Shown here piece by piece: positions 1 to 6,459 of a stretch of 8,783 nucleotides of DNA (positions are counted from its first letter, which is position 1; the number at the start of each line of letters is the position of its first letter). Both the position numbers and the translations under genes were made by a program. The stretch lies in assembly GCA_023250385.1 (NCBI GenBank), contig JAHFAU010000078.1, positions 1 to 8,783 on the forward strand. The letters are read 5' to 3'. The DNA is from Anaerolineales bacterium. GTDB lineage: Bacteria > Chloroflexota > Anaerolineae > Anaerolineales > E44-bin32. Below the pieces are notes generated by a model. It did no database searches, was not told where the DNA came from, and saw nothing but the letters and a program-made list of their open reading frames with translations.

Positions 1-2870
1 GGGATCTCCCGATCGCGATCGTGAACATTGGAGAGGCCGAAGACATTGGCCTCGTTCGCCAGCTGCTCCAGGCCCAGGCCTACTGGCGGCGCCGCGGCTT
101 CGCGACCGACCTGGTGATCTTGAACGAAGAGTCCTCGAGTTACGAGCAGCCGCTGAAAGAGAGGTTGGAGCGCCAGACCGAGGCCCACGCAACCTACGCC
201 GGCACTGAACAGGCCAACAATGTGTTTCTGCTCAGTGTGGATCAAATCCCGGCGGAGGCCCTCACCCTGCTGCAGGCCGCCGCCCGCATTTCGCTGGTCG
301 CCGCCCGCGGGTCGCTCCCCCAGCAGCTAGTCGCCCCCAGTGAGGCTTTGGATCTGCCCGAGCCGCTCCATACTCGGGAGCTCGAGGAGCAGCCCTCCGC
401 ACCGCTCCACTACATGGAACTGCCCTACTTCAACGGGCTGGGCGGGTTCACTCCAGACGGCCGGGAATATGTGATCTATCTGGGTCCGGGCGCTGAGACA
501 CCCGCTCCCTGGGTGAATGTGTTAGCCAATCCCTCCTTCGGCACATTAGTGAGCGAGTCCGGGGCGGGCTTCACCTGGTCGGAGAACAGCCAACGCAACC
601 GGTTGACGGAGTGGTCGAACGATCCGCTGCTGGACCCTCCGTCGGAGGTGATTTACATCCGGGATGAAGAAACCGGCAGGTTCTGGAGTCCGACCGCCAA
701 ACCGATCCGGGAACCAGAGGCCTACCGAGCCAGGCACGGTGCCGGCTATACGGTGTTCGAGCACAACAGCCACGCCATTGAGCAGGAACTGGTGGTCTTC
801 GTGCCGGTCGATGACCAGGGTGGCCGCCCGATCAAGCTGAGCCGGCTCAAGCTGCGCAATGATTCGAGCCGGCCTCGGAAACTCTCGGTCACCTACTACG
901 TGGAGTGGACTCTGGGGGAGAGCCGGGAAGACTCTCAGCAAGATGTCCTCAGCCTCTGGGATGAGTCGACTCAAGCTCTGCTCGCCCGCAACGGTTACCA
1001 CCCGGACTTCCCCGATCGGGTCAGCTTTGCCACGCTGCATCCCGCTCCGGAGTCATTCAATTCCGACCGGTCCACATTCCTCGGTCGAAACCATGACCTC
1101 AGTGCGCCGGCCGCGCTGCGGCTCGAGCGGCTGCCCGGACGGGTCGGCGGCCGGCACGATCCGTGTGCGGCGCTACAGGTCAGGCTCGAACTCGGGCCGG
1201 GCGAGAGCACCGAAGTGGTCTGCATGCTCGGCCAGGCAGGATCCGAGTCTGAGGTGCACGAACTGATCCCCAAATACCGAGTCCGATTGGCGGTCGACGA
1301 GGCGCTCGAGCAGACCCGCTCCTGGTGGGATCGCATTCTGGGGACAGTGCAGGTCAGCACGCCAGAACTGGCGGTGGATTTCCTTGTAAATCGCTGGCTG
1401 CTCTACCAAAGTCTGAGCTGCCGGATTTGGGCCCGCTCGGGCTTCTATCAGTCCGGCGGCGCCTATGGATATCGCGACCAGCTGCAGGATGTCCTGGCCC
1501 TGCTCTACGCTGAACCGAAGATTGCGCGTGATTTGATTCTGTTGGCGGCCTCTCGGCAGTTCCAGGAGGGTGATGTGCAGCACTGGTGGCATCCACCTTC
1601 CGGAGTCGGCGTCCGTTCCCGGATCTCGGATGACCTGCTCTGGCTGCCGTTTGCCACCGCCGCCTACGTGCGAGCGACGGGCGATGCGGCCATCCTGCAG
1701 GAAAGGGTACCGTTCCTCGAGGCCCGCCCGCTAGAGCCGGCGGAACCGGATGCATTCCTGACTCCGGTTGAATCCACCCAGCGCGAGACCCTTTTTGAAC
1801 ATTGCCGACGGGCGGTGGAGCGTGGGCTGACTGCCGGCCCCCACGGGCTGCCGCTGATGGGCACCGGGGACTGGAACGACGGAATGAACCGAGTGGGAGC
1901 GGGGGGACGCGGCGAGAGTGTCTGGCTGGCGTGGTTCCTGGTGAGCGTGTTGATCGACATGGCAGACCTGGCCGGCCGATTTGGAGATAGTGAACTCGGG
2001 TCCAGCTACCGCCAACGGGCCGGGCAGCTGGCCGCTCGAATCGAGGCCGCGGCCTGGGACGGCAGCTGGTACTTGCGGGCCTGGTTTGACGATGGCCGCC
2101 CGATTGGATCCGCAGCGAATGAGGAGGCCCGCATCGATTCCTTGGCGCAGGCCTGGGCCGCAATCAGTGGAGCGGCCGATCCGGCCCGCACTGCACCGGC
2201 GCTCGAGTCGGCCTGGCGCCACCTGGTTCGGGAGGAGGATTCGCTCGCCTTACTCTTTGCCCCGCCTTTCGACCACACTGCCCCTTCTCCAGGATATATC
2301 CAGGGGTACCCGCCAGGAGTTCGGGAAAACGGTGGCCAGTACACACACGCCGCGGTATGGCTGGCGATCGGGCTGGCTCGGCAAGGCGATGGGGAGCGGG
2401 CGGCCCGGCTGCTGCGAATTCTCAATCCGATCGAGCACACCCGCGAAGCTCCGGAGGTCGTGAAGTACGCCGTGGAGCCCTATGTCATCGCCGCCGATGT
2501 GTACCGGCTGGCCGGACAGATTGGGCGCGGCGGATGGACCTGGTATACCGGCTCAGCGGCCTGGATGTACCGGGCCTGGGTCGAAGAGTTGCTCGGGCTG
2601 CGGCTGAGCGGCGACACGTTGCGAATCGATCCGGTGATTCCAGCCGGCTGGCCGGCTTATAGCCTGCGCTATCGGCACGGTCGAGCCGTTTACGAAATCC
2701 AGGTTGAGAACCCGGATGGCGTGGAGCGAGGGGTGGCCTGGGTAGAGATGGACGGACGCCGGGTCGACAGCCGCGTAATCCCGCTAGAGCGAGCTTCGGT
2801 CAAGCACCGAATCCGGGTCCGGCTTGGCAGCCATCCGCTTGGAGCAGCGACTCCACCTCGCTCCGCTTGA
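1..2870 (+). CDS. C-terminal part of a cyclic beta-1,2-glucan synthase-like GH94 protein (5' truncated)
   Basis: The reading frame is already open at the window edge (codons DLPIAIV precede the first possible GTG at 21), so the gene starts outside the window. Numbering below counts that GTG as residue 1. Residues 1-70 resemble the linker region of NdvB/ChvB/Cgs proteins (VRQLLQAQAYW, DLVILNE). A GH94 N-terminal sandwich begins near residue 133 (LPYFNGLGGFTPDGREYVIYL-type start). The alpha/alpha-barrel signatures follow: YRDQLQD at 484-490, a HWWHPPSG segment near 520, GTGDWNDGMN at 614-623 with D620 as the expected general acid, YPPGVRENGGQYTH at 763-776, and GGWTWYTGSAAW near 837-848. Known of the family: an N-terminal GT84 domain makes and cyclises beta-1,2-glucan at the inner membrane, and the GH94 part trims the chain by phosphorolysis and sets ring size. 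All GH94 motifs look intact. A separate long GH94 phosphorylase is possible, because the GT84 part is not visible. It converges on the next gene with a 16-bp gap. Confidence 0.88.
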   Translation, partial: DLPIAIVNIGEAEDIGLVRQLLQAQAYWRRRGFATDLVILNEESSSYEQPLKERLERQTEAHATYAGTEQANNVFLLSVDQIPAEALTLLQAAARISLVAARGSLPQQLVAPSEALDLPEPLHTRELEEQPSAPLHYMELPYFNGLGGFTPDGREYVIYLGPGAETPAPWVNVLANPSFGTLVSESGAGFTWSENSQRNRLTEWSNDPLLDPPSEVIYIRDEETGRFWSPTAKPIREPEAYRARHGAGYTVFEHNSHAIEQELVVFVPVDDQGGRPIKLSRLKLRNDSSRPRKLSVTYYVEWTLGESREDSQQDVLSLWDESTQALLARNGYHPDFPDRVSFATLHPAPESFNSDRSTFLGRNHDLSAPAALRLERLPGRVGGRHDPCAALQVRLELGPGESTEVVCMLGQAGSESEVHELIPKYRVRLAVDEALEQTRSWWDRILGTVQVSTPELAVDFLVNRWLLYQSLSCRIWARSGFYQSGGAYGYRDQLQDVLALLYAEPKIARDLILLAASRQFQEGDVQHWWHPPSGVGVRSRISDDLLWLPFATAAYVRATGDAAILQERVPFLEARPLEPAEPDAFLTPVESTQRETLFEHCRRAVERGLTAGPHGLPLMGTGDWNDGMNRVGAGGRGESVWLAWFLVSVLIDMADLAGRFGDSELGSSYRQRAGQLAARIEAAAWDGSWYLRAWFDDGRPIGSAANEEARIDSLAQAWAAISGAADPARTAPALESAWRHLVREEDSLALLFAPPFDHTAPSPGYIQGYPPGVRENGGQYTHAAVWLAIGLARQGDGERAARLLRILNPIEHTREAPEVVKYAVEPYVIAADVYRLAGQIGRGGWTWYTGSAAWMYRAWVEELLGLRLSGDTLRIDPVIPAGWPAYSLRYRHGRAVYEIQVENPDGVERGVAWVEMDGRRVDSRVIPLERASVKHRIRVRLGSHPLGAATPPRSA

Positions 2871-2875
2871 ATCCC

Positions 2876-2903
2876 TCTCGCTTCCGTCAGCGGCGAAGCG
2901 AGA
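2876..2903. terminator. hairpin at the convergent gene junction
   Basis: A perfect 9-bp inverted repeat (TCTCGCTTC / GAAGCGAGA) with a 10-nt loop spans the gap between the two convergent genes and includes the stop codon of the minus-strand gene (2887-2889). No U-run follows on either strand, so it is not a classic intrinsic terminator. It may act as a shared 3'-end stem for both mRNAs. The structure is seen directly; the role is inferred. Confidence 0.4.
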
Positions 2904-3336
2904 CCTGCATCCGGTAGGTTGCGCCCTTGAAGTATCCGACTGCGAACTCGGCCATCAAGCCGGGCTCGTAGTACTTGCAGCTGAAGACGTCCAGATAGGC
3001 CGCATTGGTCGCGTTGGCGAAGTGGCCCGAGATCAGGGAGGTCTCAATCAACTGGGTCATGGAGAAACCGGTCACTCGTTCGTCCTCGCCGAAGTTGACG
3101 ACCTGGCACTCCCCAAAGCGGCGCATCTCCAGCCGATCACAGAGCTCATAAACAAAAGCGCGGATTTTTTCGGCGTCCCGGATGGTCTTGGGGTCGCACT
3201 CGTAGAGATCGAGCGCGGTCGAAATTCCCCAGGCGTCACTCTCTTCGTACCGCTCCTTCCAGGACACTTCGGCTGCTTGGTCCCCCGCGAGTGTGATCCT
3301 GCTCGGGGGTCGTTCCAACTTGGCAATCGTTGCCAT
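2887..3336 (-). CDS. S-adenosylmethionine decarboxylase-family (SpeH-like) pyruvoyl protein, divergent
   Basis: This is a 149-aa protein. Residues 37-70 (GISTALDLYECDP...) match the N-terminal strand and helix of small bacterial/archaeal AdoMet decarboxylases (compare AEFYECD). Residues 88-120 match the processing and active-site region. A gap-free alignment by eye of IETSLISGH and the following LDVFSC to the family's SESHLTIH and DVFTC places S100 at the pyruvoyl-forming serine, H105 at the catalytic histidine and C120 at the proton-donor cysteine. The residue before the serine is T99 instead of the usual Glu, with E98 one step earlier. There is a ~36-aa N-terminal extension. Known of the family: the proenzyme self-cleaves to form a pyruvoyl group and makes decarboxylated AdoMet for spermidine synthesis; some relatives have switched to arginine or ornithine. 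The ATG at 3336 follows GGGAGG by about 5 nt, which supports the start. No speE or other polyamine gene is adjacent. Its own promoter and an attenuator-like leader lie upstream. The family is likely; the substrate is not certain. Confidence 0.75.
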   Translation of the reverse strand: MATIAKLERPPSRITLAGDQAAEVSWKERYEESDAWGISTALDLYECDPKTIRDAEKIRAFVYELCDRLEMRRFGECQVVNFGEDERVTGFSMTQLIETSLISGHFANATNAAYLDVFSCKYYEPGLMAEFAVGYFKGATYRMQVSLRR

Positions 3337-3378
3337 CCTACCTCCCGATCTGTGAGTGCCCTGGTCCGGTTCCTAGCC

Positions 3379-3436
3379 AAAAAAAAAGACTGGGGTGGCC
3401 CCGCCTTTGCGGGAGCACTCCCTGTCTCCGTCAGTC
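3379..3436 (-). terminator. intrinsic terminator inside the leader of the AdoMetDC-like gene
   Basis: Read on the minus strand, GACTG (3436-3432) pairs with CAGTC (3392-3388), which is followed at once by nine T (3387-3379). Inside is a GC-rich hairpin, CCCGC-AAAG-GCGGG, extended by GC/GC pairs and by GGG/CCC across small bulges. This is a strong Rho-independent terminator by eye. It lies downstream of the promoter at 3482-3510 and 43 nt before the start codon at 3336, so it would stop transcripts before they reach the gene. Confidence 0.75.
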
Positions 3437-3475
3437 CAGGAGAGGACAAGGGTAGGTTGAACTTGCAATTCGGTT
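3379..3475 (-). ncRNA. candidate attenuator leader / riboswitch or small RNA (~97 nt)
   Basis: The predicted transcript runs from about 3475 (7 nt past the -10 box) to the U-run ending at 3379. Upstream of the terminator, CCCTTGTCCTCTCC (3452-3439) can pair with GGAGACAGGG (3429-3420): about 10 bp with a U bulge and a CUC bulge. This puts the terminator's GACTG arm in the loop and uses its GGG, so the two folds exclude each other, as in a terminator/antiterminator switch. No leader ORF with a ribosome binding site is visible, and I recognise no known SAM, guanidine or preQ1 riboswitch motif. It could instead be a free small RNA ending at the terminator. The pairings are seen by eye; switching is inference. 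Confidence 0.45.
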
Positions 3476-3481
3476 TGGAAG

Positions 3482-3510
3482 ATTCTACATACAGTCGCTC
3501 CTGGAGTCAA
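3482..3510 (-). promoter_or_regulatory. sigma70-type promoter of the AdoMetDC-like transcript
   Basis: On the minus strand, TTGACT (-35, 3510-3505) and TAGAAT (-10, 3487-3482) are separated by exactly 17 nt, each one mismatch from consensus. It lies between the stop of the membrane-protein gene (3576) and the leader. This gives the downstream gene a promoter separate from its upstream minus-strand neighbour. Confidence 0.65.
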
Positions 3511-3575
3511 TAACGCCGACGCGGGGAATCGCGGGACCCAGGTCGGGGTCGGACAACGCCCGGCGCGCCGCGCCA

Positions 3576-4100
3576 CTATTGATCTTTTGGTCTGCGGATT
3601 AGCGCCGAACCCGTGATCAGCGCCCCGAGGACGATCAATGCGGCCGGTGCCCCCCGGGCCAGCGGGCTGTCGCCGCCGACGAACGCGGAAAAGACCACGA
3701 ATCCCACCAGGCTGCCACCCAGCAGCCACAGGCCGACGGTCGAGGCCCCCTGCCCCCAATAGCCTAGGCGAGCGGCGACCCACAAGCCAGCCCCGACGCT
3801 TCCCGGGATGAGCGCCCAGGCATAGGCCCAAGATTCCCAGTCGCCCGTGATTACATCGTAGGTGAGGATCAACCCCAGGACCAGCAAGATAGTCCCGGGG
3901 ATCACGAAAGCGGCTAGCGCATGCCGATGGCTGGGCAGGATCCAGGGAGGCAAGAGCAAGGCCGCCGAGATGGCGAAGAGAATCCCAGGCCACATTCGCC
4001 CCAGATCAATCCCAGGCAGCAGGTTTGCGAGCATGAACACCGCTCCGGTGGCGATCAGCAGCAAGCCGACGACTACCGCGCCCCGATTGGTGGTCTCCAT
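3576..4100 (-). CDS. six-helix membrane protein of unknown function
   Basis: This is a 174-aa very hydrophobic protein with six probable membrane spans at about residues 7-29, 36-55, 61-80, 91-111, 120-141 and 150-168. It has a short charged N-terminus (METTNRG) and a basic C-terminus ending RRPKDQ. There are no Cys residues and no recognisable catalytic motif. The repeating pattern of two-helix units resembles small multi-span proteins of the LiaI/DUF-type membrane families, but I cannot assign a family. The ATG at 4100 is preceded by GGGAGG with a 6-nt spacer, a strong ribosome binding site. It is divergent from the molybdoenzyme gene and shares its regulatory spacer. A 10-bp palindrome (CGGCGCGCCG, 3561-3570) sits just past the stop but has no U-run. 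It is a real gene by ribosome binding site and hydrophobic pattern; its function is unknown. Confidence 0.7.
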   Translation of the reverse strand: METTNRGAVVVGLLLIATGAVFMLANLLPGIDLGRMWPGILFAISAALLLPPWILPSHRHALAAFVIPGTILLVLGLILTYDVITGDWESWAYAWALIPGSVGAGLWVAARLGYWGQGASTVGLWLLGGSLVGFVVFSAFVGGDSPLARGAPAALIVLGALITGSALIRRPKDQ

Positions 4101-4101
4101 G

Positions 4102-4131
4102 TTGAGCCTCCCGGCACTAAGCCTTTATCAT
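4102..4131 (+). promoter_or_regulatory. candidate promoter of the molybdoenzyme-fdhD operon
   Basis: TTGAGC (4102-4107) and TATCAT (4126-4131) are separated by 18 nt. The -10 has one mismatch and the -35 keeps TTGA. The start site would be near 4138, leaving a leader of about 66 nt before the ATG at 4204. On the other strand TATGAT (4132-4127) could be the -10 of the membrane-protein gene, though no good -35 is seen for it, so the two -10 boxes would overlap. Confidence 0.4.
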
Positions 4132-4142
4132 ATCGCTAAGTG
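4115..4142. repeat. imperfect inverted repeat over the divergent -10 region, candidate operator
   Basis: CACTAAGC (4115-4122) and GCTAAGTG (4135-4142) match as inverted arms at 7 of 8 positions around a 12-bp AT-rich core that contains both candidate -10 boxes. A protein bound here could control both divergent genes. This is seen by eye, and the function is inferred. Confidence 0.35.
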
Positions 4143-4203
4143 AAGGGCCGAGAGCTTGGCGGTTCCACCGCGGCCTGCTCTGAGTCGGATATCATTGAAA
4201 CCG

Positions 4204-6459
4204 ATGCTAAGGCTCCCGCTGATCGGTTGGACCCCTGCCCTCTGGGCAAGCTGGAAGCCCTTCGGGATCGGCGAGCAGCGGCCGCGCAACTTCCGGGAGG
4301 TCTTTCGGGCGGTCTGGGAGAATCGGCGCCGGCTCGGGCTGGCCTGGCGGATCTTGGATCAAGGAGTCTGCGATGGCTGTTCGCTCGGCACGACCGGCCT
4401 CAAAGACTGGACCATGCAAGGCATCCACCTGTGCAACATCCGGCTGCGCTTGCTGCAGCTCAACACGATGGAGGCGATGGACCCTGCGCTGCTGTCGGAT
4501 GTCGATCTCCTGCGCGGAATGTCGAATGCGGAGCTTCGATCCCGCGGCCGCCTGCCATACCCAATGCTTCGCCAGCGGGGGGAACCCGGGTTCCGCCGGA
4601 TCAGCTGGGATGCGGCCTTCGACCGCATCGTTCGCCAGATTCAGGCCTCCCAGCCGGATCGATTGGCCTTCTACCTCACCAGCCGGGGCATGTCGAATGA
4701 GTCGTATTACGCCGCCCAGAAGGCAGTTCGAGCACTCGGCACCAACTCCATCGACAATGCGGCCCGGGTCTGCCACTCCCCCAGTACCAGCGCCTTGAAG
4801 CAAGCGCTCGGGGTCGCGGCCACCACCTGCTCCTACCGGGACTGGATCGGCAGCGATCTGGTCGTCTTCATCGGCTGCAACGTCGCCAACAGCCAGCCGG
4901 TGGCCGTCAAGTACCTGCACTACGCAAAGAAGGCCGGAACCCGGATTGCGGTCGTGAATAACTACGCCGAACCCGGCATGCAGCGCTACTGGGTCCCCTC
5001 CGTCCCGGAAAGCGCCCTGTTCGGCACCCGGATCGCCGACCGGACGTTTTTGATTCACACCGGTGGCGACATTGCCTTCTTGAACGGAACGATCAAGCAC
5101 ATGCTCGCCCAGGATTGGGTGGACTGGGAATTCATTCGGCAGCGGACGGTCAACTTTGAGTACCTCGTCCGCGGGATCGAACGACAGTCCTGGAAGGAGC
5201 TCGAACAGTCGTCCGGGGCGACTCAAGAGGAGATGCTCGCCTTCGCCCGCCTGATTGCCGAGGCCCCAACGGCGGTCTTTGTCTGGTCAATGGGCGTGAC
5301 ACAGCATGCGTTTGGTGAAGATACCGTCAGTGCGATCGTGAATCTGGCGCTCACCCGCGGGTTCGTCGGGCGCGACAAGTGCGGGCTGATGCCGATCCGC
5401 GGCCACTCCGGAGTGCAGGGCGGGGCCGAGATGGGAGCGTACGCCACCGCCTTTCCGGGTGGACTGGCCATCGATGTCCGAAACGCCGCCCAGCTCAGCG
5501 ACCAGTACGGCTTCGAAGTTCCTTCCAGGCCAGGCCTGACCGCCCCCCAAATGATTGACGCCGCACACGAGGCCAAGTTGGACTTGTTGTTTGCTGCCGG
5601 AGGGAATTTCCTGGACGTGCTGCCCGAACCCGACTACGTGCGGGAGGCGCTGGAGCGGGTTCCGCTGCGAGTGCACCTCGATCTCGTGCTGAACCGGCAA
5701 ATGCTGCTCGAGGCGGGTGAGGCAGTTCTGCTGCTGCCTGCCGCCACTCGCTATGAAGGACCCGGAGCGGTCACTCAAACCAGTACCGAGCGGCGAATTA
5801 TCTTGAGCCCAGAAATCTCCGGGCCGCGCCCTGGGGGCGCTCGCCAGGAGTGGCAGGTGTTCACCGAGCTGGCCCGCCGCGCCCGGCCGGACCTCGCGAG
5901 CCGGCTCGAGTTCAAGGACACCGCCGCCATCCGGGCTGAGATCGGCCGGTTGATCCCAGACTACGCCGGGATCGAGCGGCTCGAGCGAGCCGGGGACCAA
6001 TTCCAATATGGCGGGCCGCAGCTGTGCTGGGGCTGGAAGTTTCCCACTCCGGACGGCAAGGCGCACTTCACCCCCGTGGAGCTGCCGAGCGCCGATAAGC
6101 CCACGGTGGCGTTCATGGTCAGCACCCGGCGCGGCAAGCAATTCAACAGCATGGTCCATGAGCCGCACGACCAGCTGACCGGCGCCGGCCGCGAGGCGGT
6201 GCTCATCAGCGCCACGGACGCCAGCCGGCTCGGGCTGCGGGACGGCGATCGGGTCCGCCTCCGCAACCCGGTCGGCAGTTTCAGCGGGCGGGCGCAGATC
6301 GCGCCCGTTCGGCCCGGCAACCTGCAGCTGCACTGGCCGGAAGGGAATGTATTGATCGGACGTCACCGCCGCTCGCCGAAGTCGGGAATCCCGGACTACA
6401 ACGCGGTGGCCTGGCTTGAGAAACTGGAGGTGCCCGATGCTGGCTCGCCCAGGGAGTAA
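4204..6459 (+). CDS. FdhF/YdeP-family molybdopterin (bis-MGD) oxidoreductase, formate dehydrogenase-like alpha subunit
   Basis: With the ATG at 4204 the protein has 751 aa, close to E. coli YdeP in length. C56-X2-C59 and C77 (CDGC...HLC) form an N-terminal Fe-S site with only three cysteines, as in YdeP-type proteins; FdhF has four. ARVCHSPS puts C190 where FdhF carries the Mo-binding selenocysteine, followed by the conserved H191. IRGHSGVQGGAEMG (R399 region) matches FdhF's arginine-containing LRGQNNVQG segment. The MGD-binding C-terminal domain spans about residues 640-740. No Tat signal is seen, so it is probably cytoplasmic. It likely moves electrons between formate or another small substrate and an unseen partner; YdeP's substrate is unknown. 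A TTG at 4156 would add 16 residues, but the homolog-like beginning (PLIGWTPALWASWKPFGIGEQ) starts at the ATG. Neither start has a clear ribosome binding site. It overlaps fdhD, which fits a bis-MGD enzyme needing sulfuration. Family certain; formate specificity unproven. Confidence 0.85.
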   Translation: MLRLPLIGWTPALWASWKPFGIGEQRPRNFREVFRAVWENRRRLGLAWRILDQGVCDGCSLGTTGLKDWTMQGIHLCNIRLRLLQLNTMEAMDPALLSDVDLLRGMSNAELRSRGRLPYPMLRQRGEPGFRRISWDAAFDRIVRQIQASQPDRLAFYLTSRGMSNESYYAAQKAVRALGTNSIDNAARVCHSPSTSALKQALGVAATTCSYRDWIGSDLVVFIGCNVANSQPVAVKYLHYAKKAGTRIAVVNNYAEPGMQRYWVPSVPESALFGTRIADRTFLIHTGGDIAFLNGTIKHMLAQDWVDWEFIRQRTVNFEYLVRGIERQSWKELEQSSGATQEEMLAFARLIAEAPTAVFVWSMGVTQHAFGEDTVSAIVNLALTRGFVGRDKCGLMPIRGHSGVQGGAEMGAYATAFPGGLAIDVRNAAQLSDQYGFEVPSRPGLTAPQMIDAAHEAKLDLLFAAGGNFLDVLPEPDYVREALERVPLRVHLDLVLNRQMLLEAGEAVLLLPAATRYEGPGAVTQTSTERRIILSPEISGPRPGGARQEWQVFTELARRARPDLASRLEFKDTAAIRAEIGRLIPDYAGIERLERAGDQFQYGGPQLCWGWKFPTPDGKAHFTPVELPSADKPTVAFMVSTRRGKQFNSMVHEPHDQLTGAGREAVLISATDASRLGLRDGDRVRLRNPVGSFSGRAQIAPVRPGNLQLHWPEGNVLIGRHRRSPKSGIPDYNAVAWLEKLEVPDAGSPRE
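6426..6431 (+). promoter_or_regulatory. ribosome binding site that sets the fdhD start
   Basis: GGAGGT lies 5 nt before the ATG at 6437, inside the 3' end of the molybdoenzyme gene. It decides for this ATG over an in-frame TTG at 6416, which has no such site. Confidence 0.75.

Noticed and set aside
10..21. 12-bp palindrome CGATCGCGATCG, reminiscent of the cyanobacterial HIP1 octamer
   Set aside because: It does not contain the HIP1 sequence GCGATCGC, is inside a coding frame and is not repeated in the window.
3379..3387. Run of nine A on the + strand, possible sequencing or assembly artefact
   Set aside because: It follows a matched stem (GACTG/CAGTC plus inner hairpin) in the correct orientation for the minus-strand gene, so it is explained as the U-run of a terminator.
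2824..3513. A 229-codon open frame on the + strand across the AdoMetDC-like gene and its leader
   Set aside because: It is antisense to a gene with a recognisable family fold and strong ribosome binding site, runs through the promoter and terminator of that gene, and its protein resembles nothing.
3561..3570. Palindrome CGGCGCGCCG just after the membrane-protein stop, considered as a terminator
   Set aside because: It has no loop and no U-run; it is expected by chance in such GC-rich DNA.
3373..3993. A 206-codon minus-strand frame overlapping the membrane-protein gene and the leader
   Set aside because: It is in a different frame from the hydrophobic protein, has an unpatterned Arg/Pro/Gly-rich composition typical of GC-rich shadow frames, and covers the promoter and terminator.
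4207..6366. Long minus-strand open frames (339 and 359 codons) opposite the molybdoenzyme
   Set aside because: They are antisense shadows of a high-GC gene whose + strand frame carries all expected motifs.
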